Assembly (NCBI RefSeq): GCF_900496995.4
Contig: NC_044006.1
Span: 46,108,120-46,172,119 of the forward strand
Length of the DNA: 64,000 nt
Direction: 5' to 3'
Origin: Aquila chrysaetos chrysaetos
Taxonomy: Eukaryota > Chordata > Aves > Accipitriformes > Accipitridae
The number at the start of each line of letters is the position of its first letter. Position 1 is the stretch's first letter. Below, piece after piece: positions 34,576-47,360 of the stretch. The notes under the pieces are model-generated. The model searched no databases, was not told the origin of the DNA, and saw nothing but the letters and a program-made list of their open reading frames with translations. Made by a program: the position numbers and the translations under genes.

Positions 34576-37500
34576 GGAGCCGCACAGCAGGAGGCCGCCG
34601 CTCCACCCCCCGCCCCGCCGGCCACCAGCAAGCGGGCGCGGCCGCAGCAGGTGAGCGGCGCTCGCCGTCCGCCGCCGAGCCCGCTGATTGGCCGCTCCCG
34701 GGCGCAAAGGTAAAGATATGCAAACGAGGAGGCGCGGAGGGGGCTGGGAGGGCTGCCGCCGCTGCCCGCCGGCCCCGTCACCCGTTATGTGCGGGCACCG
34801 GCGGGCTGGGCTTCCCCCCGGCCTCGCCGCAGGGACCCCGCCCGGCCTCCCGGGCAGCTTTCGACCGGGGGCGGCGTCGGCCCCGCGCCCCTTTCTCCCC
34901 CTCCATCGTTCGGAGGGCCGCCGGGGCCTGGCTCCCCTCCGCCTCACCCGCGCCGGGGCGGCGGAACGCGGCCAGCCTGCTGGGAGCTGCCCGGCGGGCC
35001 CGGGCCCGGCGCGGCGGCCGCCGGGGCTGGCAGAGCCCGCGGGCGGTGGGTGTTCCCTGGCGGCGTGCTCTGCCCGCGGGGTGAGCTGGGGAGAGGGAAG
35101 CTTGCTGCCGCCTTACCCGGGGGCGGCTGGAGGAGGCTTGGCATCTCCTCGGCCATTTTGTTGTTTAGGGAACGAGAGGTTCCTCCCTGCCCTTTCCATG
35201 ATGGTACGTACCTGTAATCGGTGACCTGATCCCCTGGGTAGTCGAAGGAAGCGTCCAGGGATTTACTTTTCCAGGCCATTGAAGTATTTGGGGTGCTGTG
35301 AGGAGTTGTACTAGCTCTTCATCTGCATATTTATTGCTCTTAAATTTTTATTAAGAGCTGTGTTTCTACTCTGCCTCTTGTTATGTATTTACTTCTGTGT
35401 ATTTCCTTAGTTTGAGGGTTGAATATTTTTGTTTACAGGCAAACAAAATCCTTTCTACTAGTCAGTACCAACTTTTTGTTACTGTTTTTGTTGTCTTGAA
35501 TGGTGTCCCTGTTCGCTAGTACCCTCCAGAATCCTGTGTCCACAGCCACCATGGGCTCAACTCTGCTGCATGATGCTTTATAATAAATACAACAAATCTA
35601 GTAACTGCCAGTTGCTTCAGTGTGTACAGGTGCTGCAGGATTAGCGTCCAAGATACTTTATCTTTTTGCTGGGCCTCACAAAGAGACAAGGAGTCATATA
35701 TTCCTCCCTTGGGATGTCTGTAAGGGTACGTAGCGCTGCAGTTTTACTTCGTTAGCGTTTGGTGCCACAGAAGAAGTTGTGATGGTCAGTTCCTAGTAAG
35801 CAGAGGAAGCTGCATCTACTTTCTGATGAATTCACAACAATTCTTAATAGGAACTTGTCATCAGAACAATTTAAGGAGGAAATTCCAAAAGCATCTTGGT
35901 TTATGTGATTTGGCTGGCCTTCGTCTGCTAAGGGAAGCCACAGCAGGCTAATAATCCTTGCCAGCAGTGAGACAGAAAGAGGCTGAACAGCAGCAGGCTT
36001 TGTCTTTCCTGGTCTGTCACTCAGATCTTTTTTTTTTTTTGTTAACATCTTTTCTCCATGTTCTTTGATATTTTGCCAGACTTCTGCAATTAAATATAAT
36101 ACACATTTTTTTCTCATGCAATAACAAAGACTCGTTGCTTTTTTACTGATGTATATCTACCTCTCAGCTGCTAGCCAGGCAACAAATTAAAATTCTTCAA
36201 TATTTGTGACCACAAATTAAATCTGAATGCTCAACAGCTGCTGAAGCTTTCTGTTTGTTTGTTTCTAAACTTGACAGACACAAGATCCCTGCCACTGGAG
36301 CTTTGTGAAGTGACAGGATCAGTAAAAATCTGTTGTGTTTTTTTTCCCCTTGCTAATTAAACTGACGATGTTGTGGCTAATTTGGCCTACTGGGAATGCA
36401 GATTTACTGACTGGGGCTACTGCCTTTACTGGGCCACGCTTCTAATCTTTTGGGCCCAAGTCTGGCAGAGCATAAGCCCAGTATAAAGTCACTTGCTTCA
36501 GTGAAATTTTACCAGCTGCTTTTAATTTTGTTGTGACCTGTTTCAGAAATTGTTTGATGCCTACTATATAGAAAAGAGTGTCTTGAATGTATACCCTTTC
36601 CTGAACACAAGAAGTCATTAGCATATCAAATGTTTTTGTTGGATTTTGTTGCAAATGCTCACATCTAAAGTTACTGTGCCACTGTTCCTTTGGTTATAGT
36701 GCTGAATTATTCAATATTATCATCCACTGCCCTTTTTCTTAGAAGATCTCTTTCACTATTAATTATTAAAAGGTGTACCTCCACTTTCTTAATTAATGCT
36801 GGTGTTTCTTTTTAAGGGATGCAGCTCCTATAGCCCTTTGTGGGTGGGAAGTACCTATCACAGGTTTACTTCTTCAGGTTCAGGTAGGCATCTAACCGTG
36901 TCTAATGCAACTTGGTTTGTACCCACCTCTGACCATAAACTCTCAGGCACAGTTCAGCTGGTATAAATAATCAAAGGTTCCAATTCAGTAAATAGAGCTA
37001 TGACAAATGAATGTAGCTGGGGTCTAAATCCTTCCCCAGTTCTGTTCACAAGTTATAGTACAAAGTTGGAATAATATGGTTTGGATTTAGAATAATACTT
37101 TTGCTGTTACAGCAGTCAGCACAGCTGACTGCTGTAATTTCTGGTAGTGGTCAGGATTAGCCTGTGCTCCTATTCCACATCAGGCTGCAGAACTTAGCTT
37201 GTATCCTGGCTACAACTAAATTGGCTTAATTCTTTTAAATGGACGATTACAAATTGTTCGTTATAAAAAGGCTCTCTTGCAGTTGGAGGGAAATTTTTCC
37301 TTCTCTGTAGGGAAAGCATTGACGGTGTTTATTTGATTTTTTTTTTTTTTTTTTTTAAGATTATTTAAATAGCTGGTCCAAGGAAGGATCCTAAGTATTT
37401 GTCTCTATAGGGGACAAATTCCGCACTCCCATCTGTTACATGAATCCAGAGCTGCCAGACATAACCAAGAGCAGAATATGCCTTTCCTTTTCTTCCCTCA

Positions 37501-40500
37501 CTTTTTTCTGATGCTTATTCTCCGCTTCCTTGCACAGTCTTTGTTCTTCTGCCCTTCTTTGGTGTCTTTCAATGGCACTGCTGGCAACAGGAGGAGCTAT
37601 GAACAGCTTGAATTAGTCGTTTTTTCATGGGAAACTGCGATGGGGGGAGAGTACACTGGGCACTTGTAATGCTGCTGACGCGCACTTAACAGACGGTACA
37701 AAAGTATGCAAGGAAACACTCCTGCAAGGAGAGAGGGGAGTGAAAACACAGAGTTACTCGGGCTCGATGCTGGCACGCTTCTTACTGGTCAGAAGAGCTT
37801 GAAATGGAGCCGTTTGGGTAGCTTGCTCTTCATTTCCCTGTAAAGATCACATCAGCTGGGTCATTTTCAGGAGGTTTTCTGCATGGGGCCTTCTGCTGAA
37901 ACACTCCGAATGCAAACTCAGCTTGTAGGCTGTGATCCCACATTATTGCTGCTGGTTTATGTTATTTATTATGTGCCTGAAATCTAAAGGTCCGTGTCAC
38001 TTCTGAGGCACAAATTTGAAATGAGAAGGCTCAAGTATACACAAAGGTCTCTTAAAGTATATACTATTGTCTTAAAATTAAGACAGTGCGACCTTTTTTC
38101 TTAATCTTTACTATTATAGAGTGTCTGTAGCATTGTAAATGAAACATTGTTTGCAGAAATTGATTTTTGTTGCTTTGTTTTTCCCAGGTTTACAATGAGC
38201 CCTTGACAGCACTTTGAGTATTTCATTTCACTCTTTGTCTTGTAAAGTAGTTTGTCTTCCCGTGTTGTTTGTATAAAGTCTCTCATGCGCATCAAAATCG
38301 TGGAGGGGAGAAACAGGGTTAAAAAAAGTCAGGTGTTTCCAGGAGTAGGAATGCCACATGCAATCTCAGTACTTGTAATTATTAAAGTTAGACTTTAATT
38401 TTACTTTCTCAAATGTATAAGCAAAATACTTGTGATAGTAGGAAAAATAAACATGAGTCTAAATAGTATGAACTCCATTGTAAGACAATCAGGCGTGTTA
38501 AAACCAGTGCTAATTCTATCAGAATTTTAAAGAAACTTGGAATGCACCTTGCACAATTTTCTTTTCTGGCTACATTTGTCTTGGTATTTCTGTTTGGTTT
38601 GTTGTTGTTTTTTTTTAAAGTCTAACATCAGTCTTTTTGCTTCCTTTGAGACACTATAGGAAAACTGCGAATGACAGTGTTAAAATTAGTAATTTCATAC
38701 TTGTTGCTATGATGATGCAGCATCTAGGGAATTTCTCGTTTTCCTTTTATATATGCAAAAAGGTCCCATAGGATTGTTTTTAAAGCTTACTGCATCAGCC
38801 CTAAAAAACAAGCTGTCTAAATTGTTTTCAAAGTATTTGTTGTATACAGTTGACATTTTTAGATGTTAGCATTGAGGTGAATAGTGTACATGCACAAAGA
38901 GACAGGGTTTCAGCTAGCTTGACTTGGAGTGAATAAAGGGCTTATCCTACCTTGGTAGTTGACCATTAAAGCGTGTTCCTGTGCTGGGACTGTAAGTGTG
39001 TCTGAAGTTTGATGGTGGCTGTAGGATCTGTGTTACGGTCAACAAAGTCTGAAGTAAAATGCTGTTTATAATCTGCGTATGATCAACTGTGTCTCTCCAT
39101 GGAAAGTAGGTTCCAGTGTCCAGCCATTTCTTGTGTCACTGAAAAGGGAAATCTGAGTCATCTCGGTCACGTGAACTGCCTCAGTTATTCAGTCATGTCA
39201 ATTAGTCACCTTAGTTATTGGTAACGCAGCAGGTAGAATATATAGAGTCAATAAAACATACACTTAAAATGTTATCTGCAGTAACAATCAGGATTTTTTT
39301 TTTTTAAAAGCCGAACTCAGTGCAAATGTCCTATGGACATACCCCACTTATTTACTGACTGACTTGTTTAGTAATGAGTTGGCTGTGCCATGGTGTTTGC
39401 ATGCAGTCATGAATTTCTCTCCACTTCCTGGAACAAAATCAGTTCCCCAGCAGTGCTATTGCGCTCATGCCATTCCACCTCCAACCTTAAAGAAGCCCTT
39501 TCTGGCGCCAGTCAGTGAGGAATAGCATGGGTAGGCATAGCTGTTGCATGGATCTTTGCTGGGTAGACCCACAAGATGTTGTGGTGGCGTTTCATGTTGA
39601 TGATCTTTATGAGCCAGACATGAGGGAGAGATGATTCTGGCATAGAGAATAAACTTGCCTGTGTTGTTTGGATCGGAGGTTCTTCTCTGCAGAGAAGAAA
39701 AAAATGTACAAAACTGTTGGGCATTTTTATTTATTTGTTTTTTAGTGAAGTGGAGCATTGTAGATTGAGAAAGGGAAATTAGGACAGGAAAATAGGCCAT
39801 TTAAGTACAGTGGCTGGAGCAACCCACAACTAGGTCAGAAATTAGCTCCTCCAAAAGCACAAAGACATAGCAAATATTGTTTAATAAACCTAACAAGTGG
39901 TTACCAATGACTACTGACGAAATAATGGTTTGTTCATCTTTGCTCTTGGAAAAACAGATGCTGACTGTATTCTTTGAGAAACTTTCTGACCAAAACCGAA
40001 ATAGCATAAAGTTCTTGTATTAAGCCTGGGAAGTTAAAATAGCTGTTAGAAAACTACCTAGAAGAGAGACTCTTTTCAAGCAAAAGCAACTACAGGCAAG
40101 CATGAAGCCATTGTTCTGGATGGGGCGGCTGGATGTCCAGCCTTGCTTTTTAAGCCATTCTTTATAGTTCCCACTGGATCTAGTATGCAGTGGCTTAATT
40201 GTTAATTCAGTCTATGGCCATGTCTGTTGAATTGTCCCACGAATAATGCTTGCCAGACAAAAGATAGACTTGGTGAAGTTTGTCCCTCTAATGTTTATAG
40301 ACAGGCGAGGGGGGGGAAAAAAAAAAACCACAACAAAAAACTAAAATAGTGACAGGACACTGACTTTAAAGGGAAAGTGTATTTCAGAGGTCAGCCTTCT
40401 AAAAATAGTAAAAGAGACAAATGCTCATTTTATAGGTTCAAGAGCTAGTTCTTGGGATTTTCTGAAGATCTTATCCTAATTGTAAGAATCGGCTTTCAGC

Positions 40501-41549
40501 ACATTTAAAATCCATTTTGAATTAAGCTGATAGAGGATTAGGATAAGGAGAGTTTGTTGCATCTAATGTATTAAAGAAAAAACTGGAGGCTGAAAGTAGC
40601 GGTGTAATGATATTTTGAATGGTAGCACATGAAAGGCTTGACCCAAAGCCCAGTTCTGTTCAAGACCAGGATTTGGGGATGTGCTGCAACTGGGCTGGTT
40701 TTAGTTAAGTCTGGAAGAGAAAAAGGCAGAATTCTAGATGCAGGCAACAAAGTTGTCTAATGCTTCCTGCAGCCAAATCTAAACTTAGTTGTGCTGTTGT
40801 GTAGAAGGCACTTATGTGTCTTTCTGGAGAGGTGGGTAACTGCTGGGAAGGTAGCCTCTCGGAGACAGTGTTTATCATACCCTGTTCTGGTGGGAAGTAC
40901 ATCAGTGCAGTGTGCTGGCACCTGATCCACTGTCACATCTGTTCTTCAGGTCTGAAATAAACCCAGCAAACTTCAACAGTAAATATAAGTTAAGACAATA
41001 ACTCTGTGATTAACAGGACATGTTAATGCCTGTGGACCAACAGTGGGGTGTAAGCAGCGGGAGAGTAAATAGTTTCCAGATTAGTTGCAGTTTTTATTAG
41101 TGTTATGCTGTGTCTGCCGCAGGTTCTCATTACCATCACATCTCAGAGATTTCCTCTTTATCAGGTTCAGGTGGAAACCATCACCACTTGGTTTTGATTT
41201 GAAGGGAAAATGGATACCATCTGCTGAATGCCCTCCCAGGTGATTCCCTGGGAGAGTTCCAAGTAACCCTGAAGTAATCAGGCATCATATGTAAAGAAGC
41301 AGAAATCCAAAGTGTTTACAAGTACATAGAAGAACAGTAGAGGATGGTCTGAGTAAGACCTTGTGCTGTGGGAGCGGAGGGGTGGGGAGAAAAGCTAAAT
41401 AGCTTACATCAGAACTTTGGTGCTTGAACTTCCTTTGTGATGCACAGCTAAGTGCTCGTCACCAGGTCTGTCTGCTGACTGTGTGGCTGTTCGTGCTGTG
41501 CACGTGAGCTGTGTGACAAGCTGTGTTGTGCCTGTGACAGAACCATGGA

Positions 41550-41990
41550 GAACACCCGTTGGAAGGGCCTCTTGGAGGTCGTCCGATCCAGCCTTCCGTT
41601 CTAAGTAGGGCTAACTCCTGACACAAAGTTTGCTCTGGGAGACGTCCAGTCAAGTTTTGAACGTTTCTGAGGATGGAAGGCTACAACCTGTCAGGCAACT
41701 TGTTCCAGTGCTTGAGTACTCTCACTGTGAAAACTTTTTTCCTTTGTCAGAATTATAACCTTGTTGCAACTTGTGGCCCTTGCCTTGTTCTTTTGCTGTG
41801 TCCCTCTGAGAAGAGTTTGACTCTGTCTCGCTCTAACTCCTTTTAGAGAGTAGAAGACTGCAGTCAGATCTGCCCCCAGCCATCTTTTATCTAGGTTAAA
41901 TAAACACAGTTCCATTGTCATTCTTACATCATTTGTGCGGGAGCCAGAGCAGTCCTTTTTTTCCCTGCGATGTCGTGTGCTGGTATTTTC
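41550..41990 (-). mobile_element. CR1 LINE fragment, inverted
   Basis: Starting GTTGGAAGGGCCTCTTGGAG, then GTCCAGTCAAGTTTTGA, GGCAACTTGTTCCAGTGCTT, CTCACTGTGAAAACTTTTTT and CTCTGAGAAGAGTTTGACTC: the complement of the CR1 3' region. The right boundary is approximate, and the terminal tail has decayed. Confidence 0.85.
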
Positions 41991-44900
41991 CCTTGACTTC
42001 CTGCTAAAGCAGGATAGATCACTTGTGAGAGAATAGAGACATTTGGTCCAAACCAGCAATCCCCAGGTGAAGGAAATTCACAGGAAGAAGAAGAGAAAGA
42101 CAGAACGCCAAATTTTGGTGTATCTGTTGTTTCTTTCTGTGGTTTCTGTAAAGCACAGTCAGTATGCTCACCCTGCTCCATTGGCATGGCTTATCTGTAG
42201 TAAAGTTAGCTGCTGTGGTCCTGTGATGATGTAAGAATCTTTTAGAAATGGACCACTTCATGTGCAAAACCTTGAAAACATGAGCAGTAAATGGCTCAAA
42301 ATTCAGAAGGTAAATTTAAAGAACCCAATTTCTTTCCTAATATGAAGCCACCATCATAACTAATTTAGACACCTCACATACATTTTGAAGCAGTTGGTTC
42401 AGTAATAATGCTATGTGCCCCTAGCAATTCATCTTTCTTTAAAATATCTCATTATTAGAACAGCCTAGCTTCTTTTCTTGCAAAGAGAAGACCTACACCC
42501 ATGAGCTGCTAGTAATGTGAATGCAGTACTGTTGAGCATGCATGAGGAGCATATACAAAAAGCTATGACTCTTTCCTCTAGTTAGGAAAACAACCTGCTG
42601 CTGCCAGCCAGTTCTGCTGCATCACCACCATCTGTGCGCAAGATGGGGACAAGCTGGGAAGCAGTTTCATCATTTTGTCTTTTCCCTTGGAAGTGCTGAG
42701 AGAGTATCAGGCCCTCGCATAAAAATGTAAAGCAACATGAGTTCTCAGGAGTATGTTCACCTATGATCACAGCTTTCTATTTTCTAGTAGTCTTCCTGCA
42801 AGCAGATGACAGTAACAGTGGAATAGGTATGTAGTAACGATGAAATAGAAGAAACAAACCTTGTTTGTTACTTGGAGCGTCAGGTGATATCCAGAGTTTG
42901 ACAGCGAAACCCTAAAGTCTCATGCTTATTCTGAATTTACTGCTTTGCTCTAGAGCTATACATCCAGCTCCAGTACAGTAGCAGACATACCACTGTGAAA
43001 ATCAGCCTGTTTGTCTTGGTGTGGAGTGCATTTCTGACTTTTTGCAAGGTAAGCAATATACAGGCTTACACATTTAAACTTAGCTTCATATTTTATTCTA
43101 CAGGTTAGCTGCTTATCAAGTCTACTGTCAATGCTTTCTGCTATCAGTGCCAAAACATCTGCATTAGGGACATTACACAAGCTGACAGGCAGATACCGGT
43201 ATCTGCAATAAGTGATTAATCCCTTAAGCACACAGGAAATTTCTGTCAGTTGAATTTGCTTGGTACAAGTTCCCTGAAAGAAAGATAAAGGTGTTAGGGC
43301 ATGGCTTATCTTTCACCAAAGTTTCTTCTCGGAGTCCTGAGACTTGCCTCTTTCTGTTGTCTGGCTTGCCAGCCTGCATTCCCAATTTAGGGTTCGCCCT
43401 ATTGAAGCTGTGGTTTTTCATGTTTCTAGTTGGTGCTGGTCAAGACAGCCATCAGTCAAAAATGGCTTGATATGAATTGGCCAGGTATTAACTTCGGTTT
43501 GTTCTTTTTTTTTCTATGCAGTTGCTTTTTTCTATCCAGTTTATGCAGTCAAAGAGAAGAGTGTTCTGCCAGTGTGCTAATACAGTTTCCATTTAATTAT
43601 ATACTTTCACGTGGGTCAAGAATCCTTGTGCAAGAGAGTAAGAGAAGAAAGCAGTAAGGGGTGAAGGAAGGACACAGCGGGTTTTATGCTGTTCTATTTT
43701 CTTTCCTTTTTTTTTTTGGAAACTGAATGGGTGAAGAATCCCCAAATGAGAGAAAATTTGCCGTGACTGCTTTACAGAAAGTACACTGAATTCCAAGCAA
43801 ATGTAAAGGTAAATCTATGCTTAATTCTGCAGAGAATTTTAAATGATGGTGGATTTTCAAGTTAAACATAATTAGTTTACTTCACAGTATGAGCTGGAAA
43901 GTGGTTTTGACACCATCTTGTGTTTTGTTTCCATCTTCTATGTATGAGTGAGAGACGTCAGCTCTGGAAGCTGCCAGCCTGTCACCACAGGAGTGGCTTT
44001 TCTTCTAGAAGTGTATTGAAACTTGATGGCACGGCTTCCCTAGAGCAGCCCAAGTCATGGCAGCTCGCAGTATACTTGGTGCTGCTTGCCTTGTTGATGC
44101 CACTGAGAGAGACACAGCAGCTGACAAAGCAATAACTGGGATGCTGCTGAAAAACAAGGCTGCTTCAGCAGTAGCAAACCATTTTAAACATGAACCTATC
44201 TTTTAAAGGATCTAGCCTTAAATGAATATGATGTACTCAAAGTAAAGTGCTCTTGAAGGCTGCTTTTCCCCAGGAAATATTTCTTCATGTAATTTAGGTA
44301 GAGCAAGCAATCAGTCGTATCGGGAACAGACAGATCTGGAGCACTGACCACTTGTGAATGCATTGCGGTACTTTGCAGCCATTCAGTGGGATTGCTGGCG
44401 TGAGGAATAATAGATATTATGAGTACTATCAGCTATTCCAAGTGCTATTACGATAGAAGCAGGCCAACAAAAGTCAGGTAGACTTTAGGGCCCTCTCCTT
44501 GTCAACAGCAGGCCAGTGTTTGTGTCCAGTCGCAATTCTGACTATTGGTGCTAAGAAGTTTCTCTCTGAGATGACCAGCAGGAGTGGACTCCAGGTCTCT
44601 CTCATCTGCTTCTCATTGCTGTATCTGTGTTGGGGCTGGCACTCCACCACTTCATCCCCGTAAGTCTCTGCTGTCAGAATTCATGCAGTGTTTCCCGGTA
44701 TCTTGATGTCTGCCTTGAGTATCATCTCCATCTCTGAGCCAAAGGACAGGAAGGTCACAGGTCTGACAGAACAAAGTAGAAGATCCCTCAAAAGTACAGG
44801 GTTTATTGCAAACACTGGGTAAGTCCTTAACTGCCGAAGCTGCTAAGACAGTTCTTCTTTTAAATTGTATGTTCCTTTTATTTGACATTCCTGTGTCAAA

Positions 44901-46508
44901 GGCATGTGCCCTGCACTAACCAAATGCTGTAGGTACCTTTGCATTTAGGCAGCAGAGCACATTGCTGAAACCAGGACACACATTTGATATTTTTATTCTA
45001 TAGTTGGGTTTTTTCCACAGTGCTTTATCGGATCTGTTTAATATTATTTTACTGAGCTGGGTGATTTCTGGTTTTTTTGTTTGCCTCTGAAGAAGAATAT
45101 GTTTCTGCACATTACAGGTTACCACAGCAGTGGAAGATGGCTGGTGAGAGGTGGGTCAGTAGCATAATTGTACTTTCTCCAAATACCTTCTCCAAAATGG
45201 GGAGGAGTTTCTGGTTCTGATGCCTGCATCTTTGGGGAATATCTGGATTTCCAATGTTTCCATTTTATGGGGTGGAGTAAGAACCCTTGGGAATTCCAGA
45301 ATATCTCTGGGTTCCTGATATTTTAAGTGACTTCTTGTGAGAATAGTTAGCAGGAATTTCATCATGGAAACAAAATTCTAGCTTAAATGTCATCTACAGC
45401 ATGGTTCAGACGCTCCCACTGTTGCAGGACTTCAACTGGCAGGTTGTTGCTCTGCTGTCACTCTCTCATTTATGTTTGTAGAAGGCAGCGCTTTTGCGCC
45501 TTTCCTCTAGTTTACTTTTAGGTTCCCATCTATACTATTAAAGTTGTCCCTAGTGGATTCTTCCCTTGGTACGGGAAGAACTTGTCCTTTTTCTTCTTCT
45601 CTGAGGATTAGTATTCCCAAGACCACCACGCTTTTCCTCTGCCTTTTTCATGTTAAAAATTCAGGGTTGCTTTGCAACATTAGCACCACCATGTGTTCCT
45701 CTTCAGTCAGTTATCCATATATCCACTTACAGCTTTCAGACCTCTCCCAGACCCTGTGGAAACCATTTGGAGGTTAGGTTCATAAGAACCATTTGCTTTA
45801 GGACTTCTTTAGTAGATATATTCATATATCTTTGATTTATCCGTGCTGGTTCTCCTTGCCTGCATCTGATTCTTGCATTTCATCTATCCTACTCAAGTTT
45901 AGTAATGTATAAAGGTGAGTTTGCACACAGGCAGAGGATAAACAAGTGGCTATTTGCTTTTCTAGTCCTTGAAGGGAGGATGGTGTTATTCAAGTTTAAA
46001 TAAATGATCCAGATGTGTGCCTGTATCATTTGAGCTGCATTTTGCCCTGAGAACTGTTCAGTTAAAGGAGCACCATCAGCTGCTGTTTCAGGAAGGTTTC
46101 TTTAAAAAAAAAAAAATCATTTCAGTTGCTGTAACAGCCACTAAATTATAACATAAATATAATGACTATAATGATATATAAATCACTAAACTATAATCAG
46201 TTGTTATAAAAATATTAAAACTCACCCATGCAAAAAAACCCTAGGAAAACATGTAAAGGAAACTGTGAATGTGGTTATGCACAAAATGCAGTTAAAAGCT
46301 GAAGTAAAAGGAAAAAAATTGAGATAAAGCAATCTCTGCTCATTGGTAACAGGGACCTGGGTGTGACTGTAAGAGGAGCAGCACATGAGAGAGCAGTACA
46401 TAGATGCTATTTGGTGCAGAAGTGACAGCACATGACCTTGATTTATGCAGTTATTCTGAATTGTCTTTCTGTCCTGTTTTTTGTATCCTGTACTTCTCTC
46501 AGGACTAG

Positions 46509-46528
46509 TACCTCTCTCTCTCTCTGTC
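46509..46528. repeat. CT-dinucleotide run
   Basis: A short (CT)n tract. It also forms the pyrimidine tract of the candidate acceptor at 46535. Confidence 0.8.
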
Positions 46529-46535
46529 TTTGCAG

Positions 46536-46995
46536 TGTTTCCAGGTGCTGGCATTTCCCCTGACAAGCTACTGGCCTGTTTGGGATCTCTGGAGACTGCA
46601 TCCCTATGAATCTGGCTGCTGTGATTATTTTAGCACTCGACGCAGATTTCCCCAAGGAGCAGAGGAATTGTGCCAGCAGATGCGGTTCACGCACTCTGCT
46701 TCTCCAGGGCCCAGCAGCAAGGCTGTGCGCAGGTTGGAGGGGCACCAAGGGGGGTCCGAAGCAATGGTGCTTGGTTCCTGCCCCAGCCCCTGGGGAAGGA
46801 GGGATCCCCCTTCTTTCCCCGAGGCGAGGGGCTGCCGGAGGTGCCGCTGCAGAGGCACTTCAGCAGCCAGCAGCGCGGGAGGACGGATGGCTCTGATTGC
46901 AGGTCCAGAAGTTGAGCCGAGGGTGACAAAATGTTTTCCCAGTCTTTTTGGAAACCTGGGCCAACCTGTGAGGGAGAGGAAGGTGAGATACCGCG
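46536..46995 (+). other. Exon-like open segment of unknown function
   Basis: A strong acceptor (a CT tract then TTTGCAG) ends at 46535. A strong donor (CCGCG then GTAAGTGAG) starts at 46996, with another GTGAGA donor at 46983. One frame is open through the whole 460 bp. The segment is more GC-rich than its flanks, and its translation (for example FPLTSYWPVWDLWRLHPYES) resembles nothing I know. It may be a non-coding RNA exon or chance. Confidence 0.25.
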
Positions 46996-47325
46996 GTAAG
47001 TGAGAGGTGATTTGTCTGGGAGCAGAAGGTGTTTCCATGTTGGATTTATTGAATTATGTGTGTGTTCTGAGGCGAGAGAGCATTCAGGACACCTTCAGCT
47101 GGGTACAGGATTAAATACCCTTTGATTAGAAATCAGCCTTAATGGTTTCATGTGAAACAGCTTTACAGTTTCAGAGGTTTCTGGATTCACTAATGTCTTA
47201 AGCTCAAAGCAAAATGCAGGAGATAAGAAGTCTGTGATAGCAAGAAGAAATATAATGTTGTTTCTGTTAACCCCAAAATCCCATTGTCTCGATAAAACCA
47301 CATAAGAATGTTTTTCTTTTCAAAA

Positions 47326-47360
47326 AGACAATTAACTCTATCCCAGCTGAAACCAGGACA
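47326..47360 (-). mobile_element. Short LTR end fragment
   Basis: GACAATTAACTCTATCCCAG and CTGAAACCAGGACA match the terminal 35 bp of the solo LTRs elsewhere in this window. The rest of the element is missing. Confidence 0.7.

Larger units (their letters stand above)
33840..35230. promoter_or_regulatory. TSPAN13: CpG island with TSPAN13 promoter
   Basis: About 1.4 kb dense in CpG. Upstream of the ATG on the minus strand are a CCGCCCCG-type GC box (34607-34617), a CCAAT box (34687-34691, CCAATCAG on the minus strand) and an octamer-like GTTTGCAT (34718-34725). A CAAAATGGCC element resembling a YY1 site is near 35152-35162. TATA is absent. The start site is inferred to lie between the CCAAT box and the ATG. 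Confidence 0.8.
35231..46535. other. Intergenic sequence between TSPAN13 and BZW2, left part
   Basis: No exon with recognisable homology. It contains a CR1 fragment (41550-41990), T20 at 37337-37356, and ordinary AT-rich DNA. The open frames here are short, not conserved in pattern and lack paired splice signals. Confidence 0.6.

Noticed and set aside
33916-34947. Long minus-strand open frames in the CpG island, including one in frame with the TSPAN13 start
   Set aside because: They are products of CpG-rich, stop-poor DNA. The frame upstream of the TSPAN13 ATG has no ATG of its own, and the known protein starts MVCGG. They are not extra genes or a supported N-terminal extension.
34056-35224. 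Several overlapping plus-strand proline/arginine-rich open frames
   Set aside because: Low-complexity translations of the CpG island, overlapping one another in several frames, with no recognisable domain.
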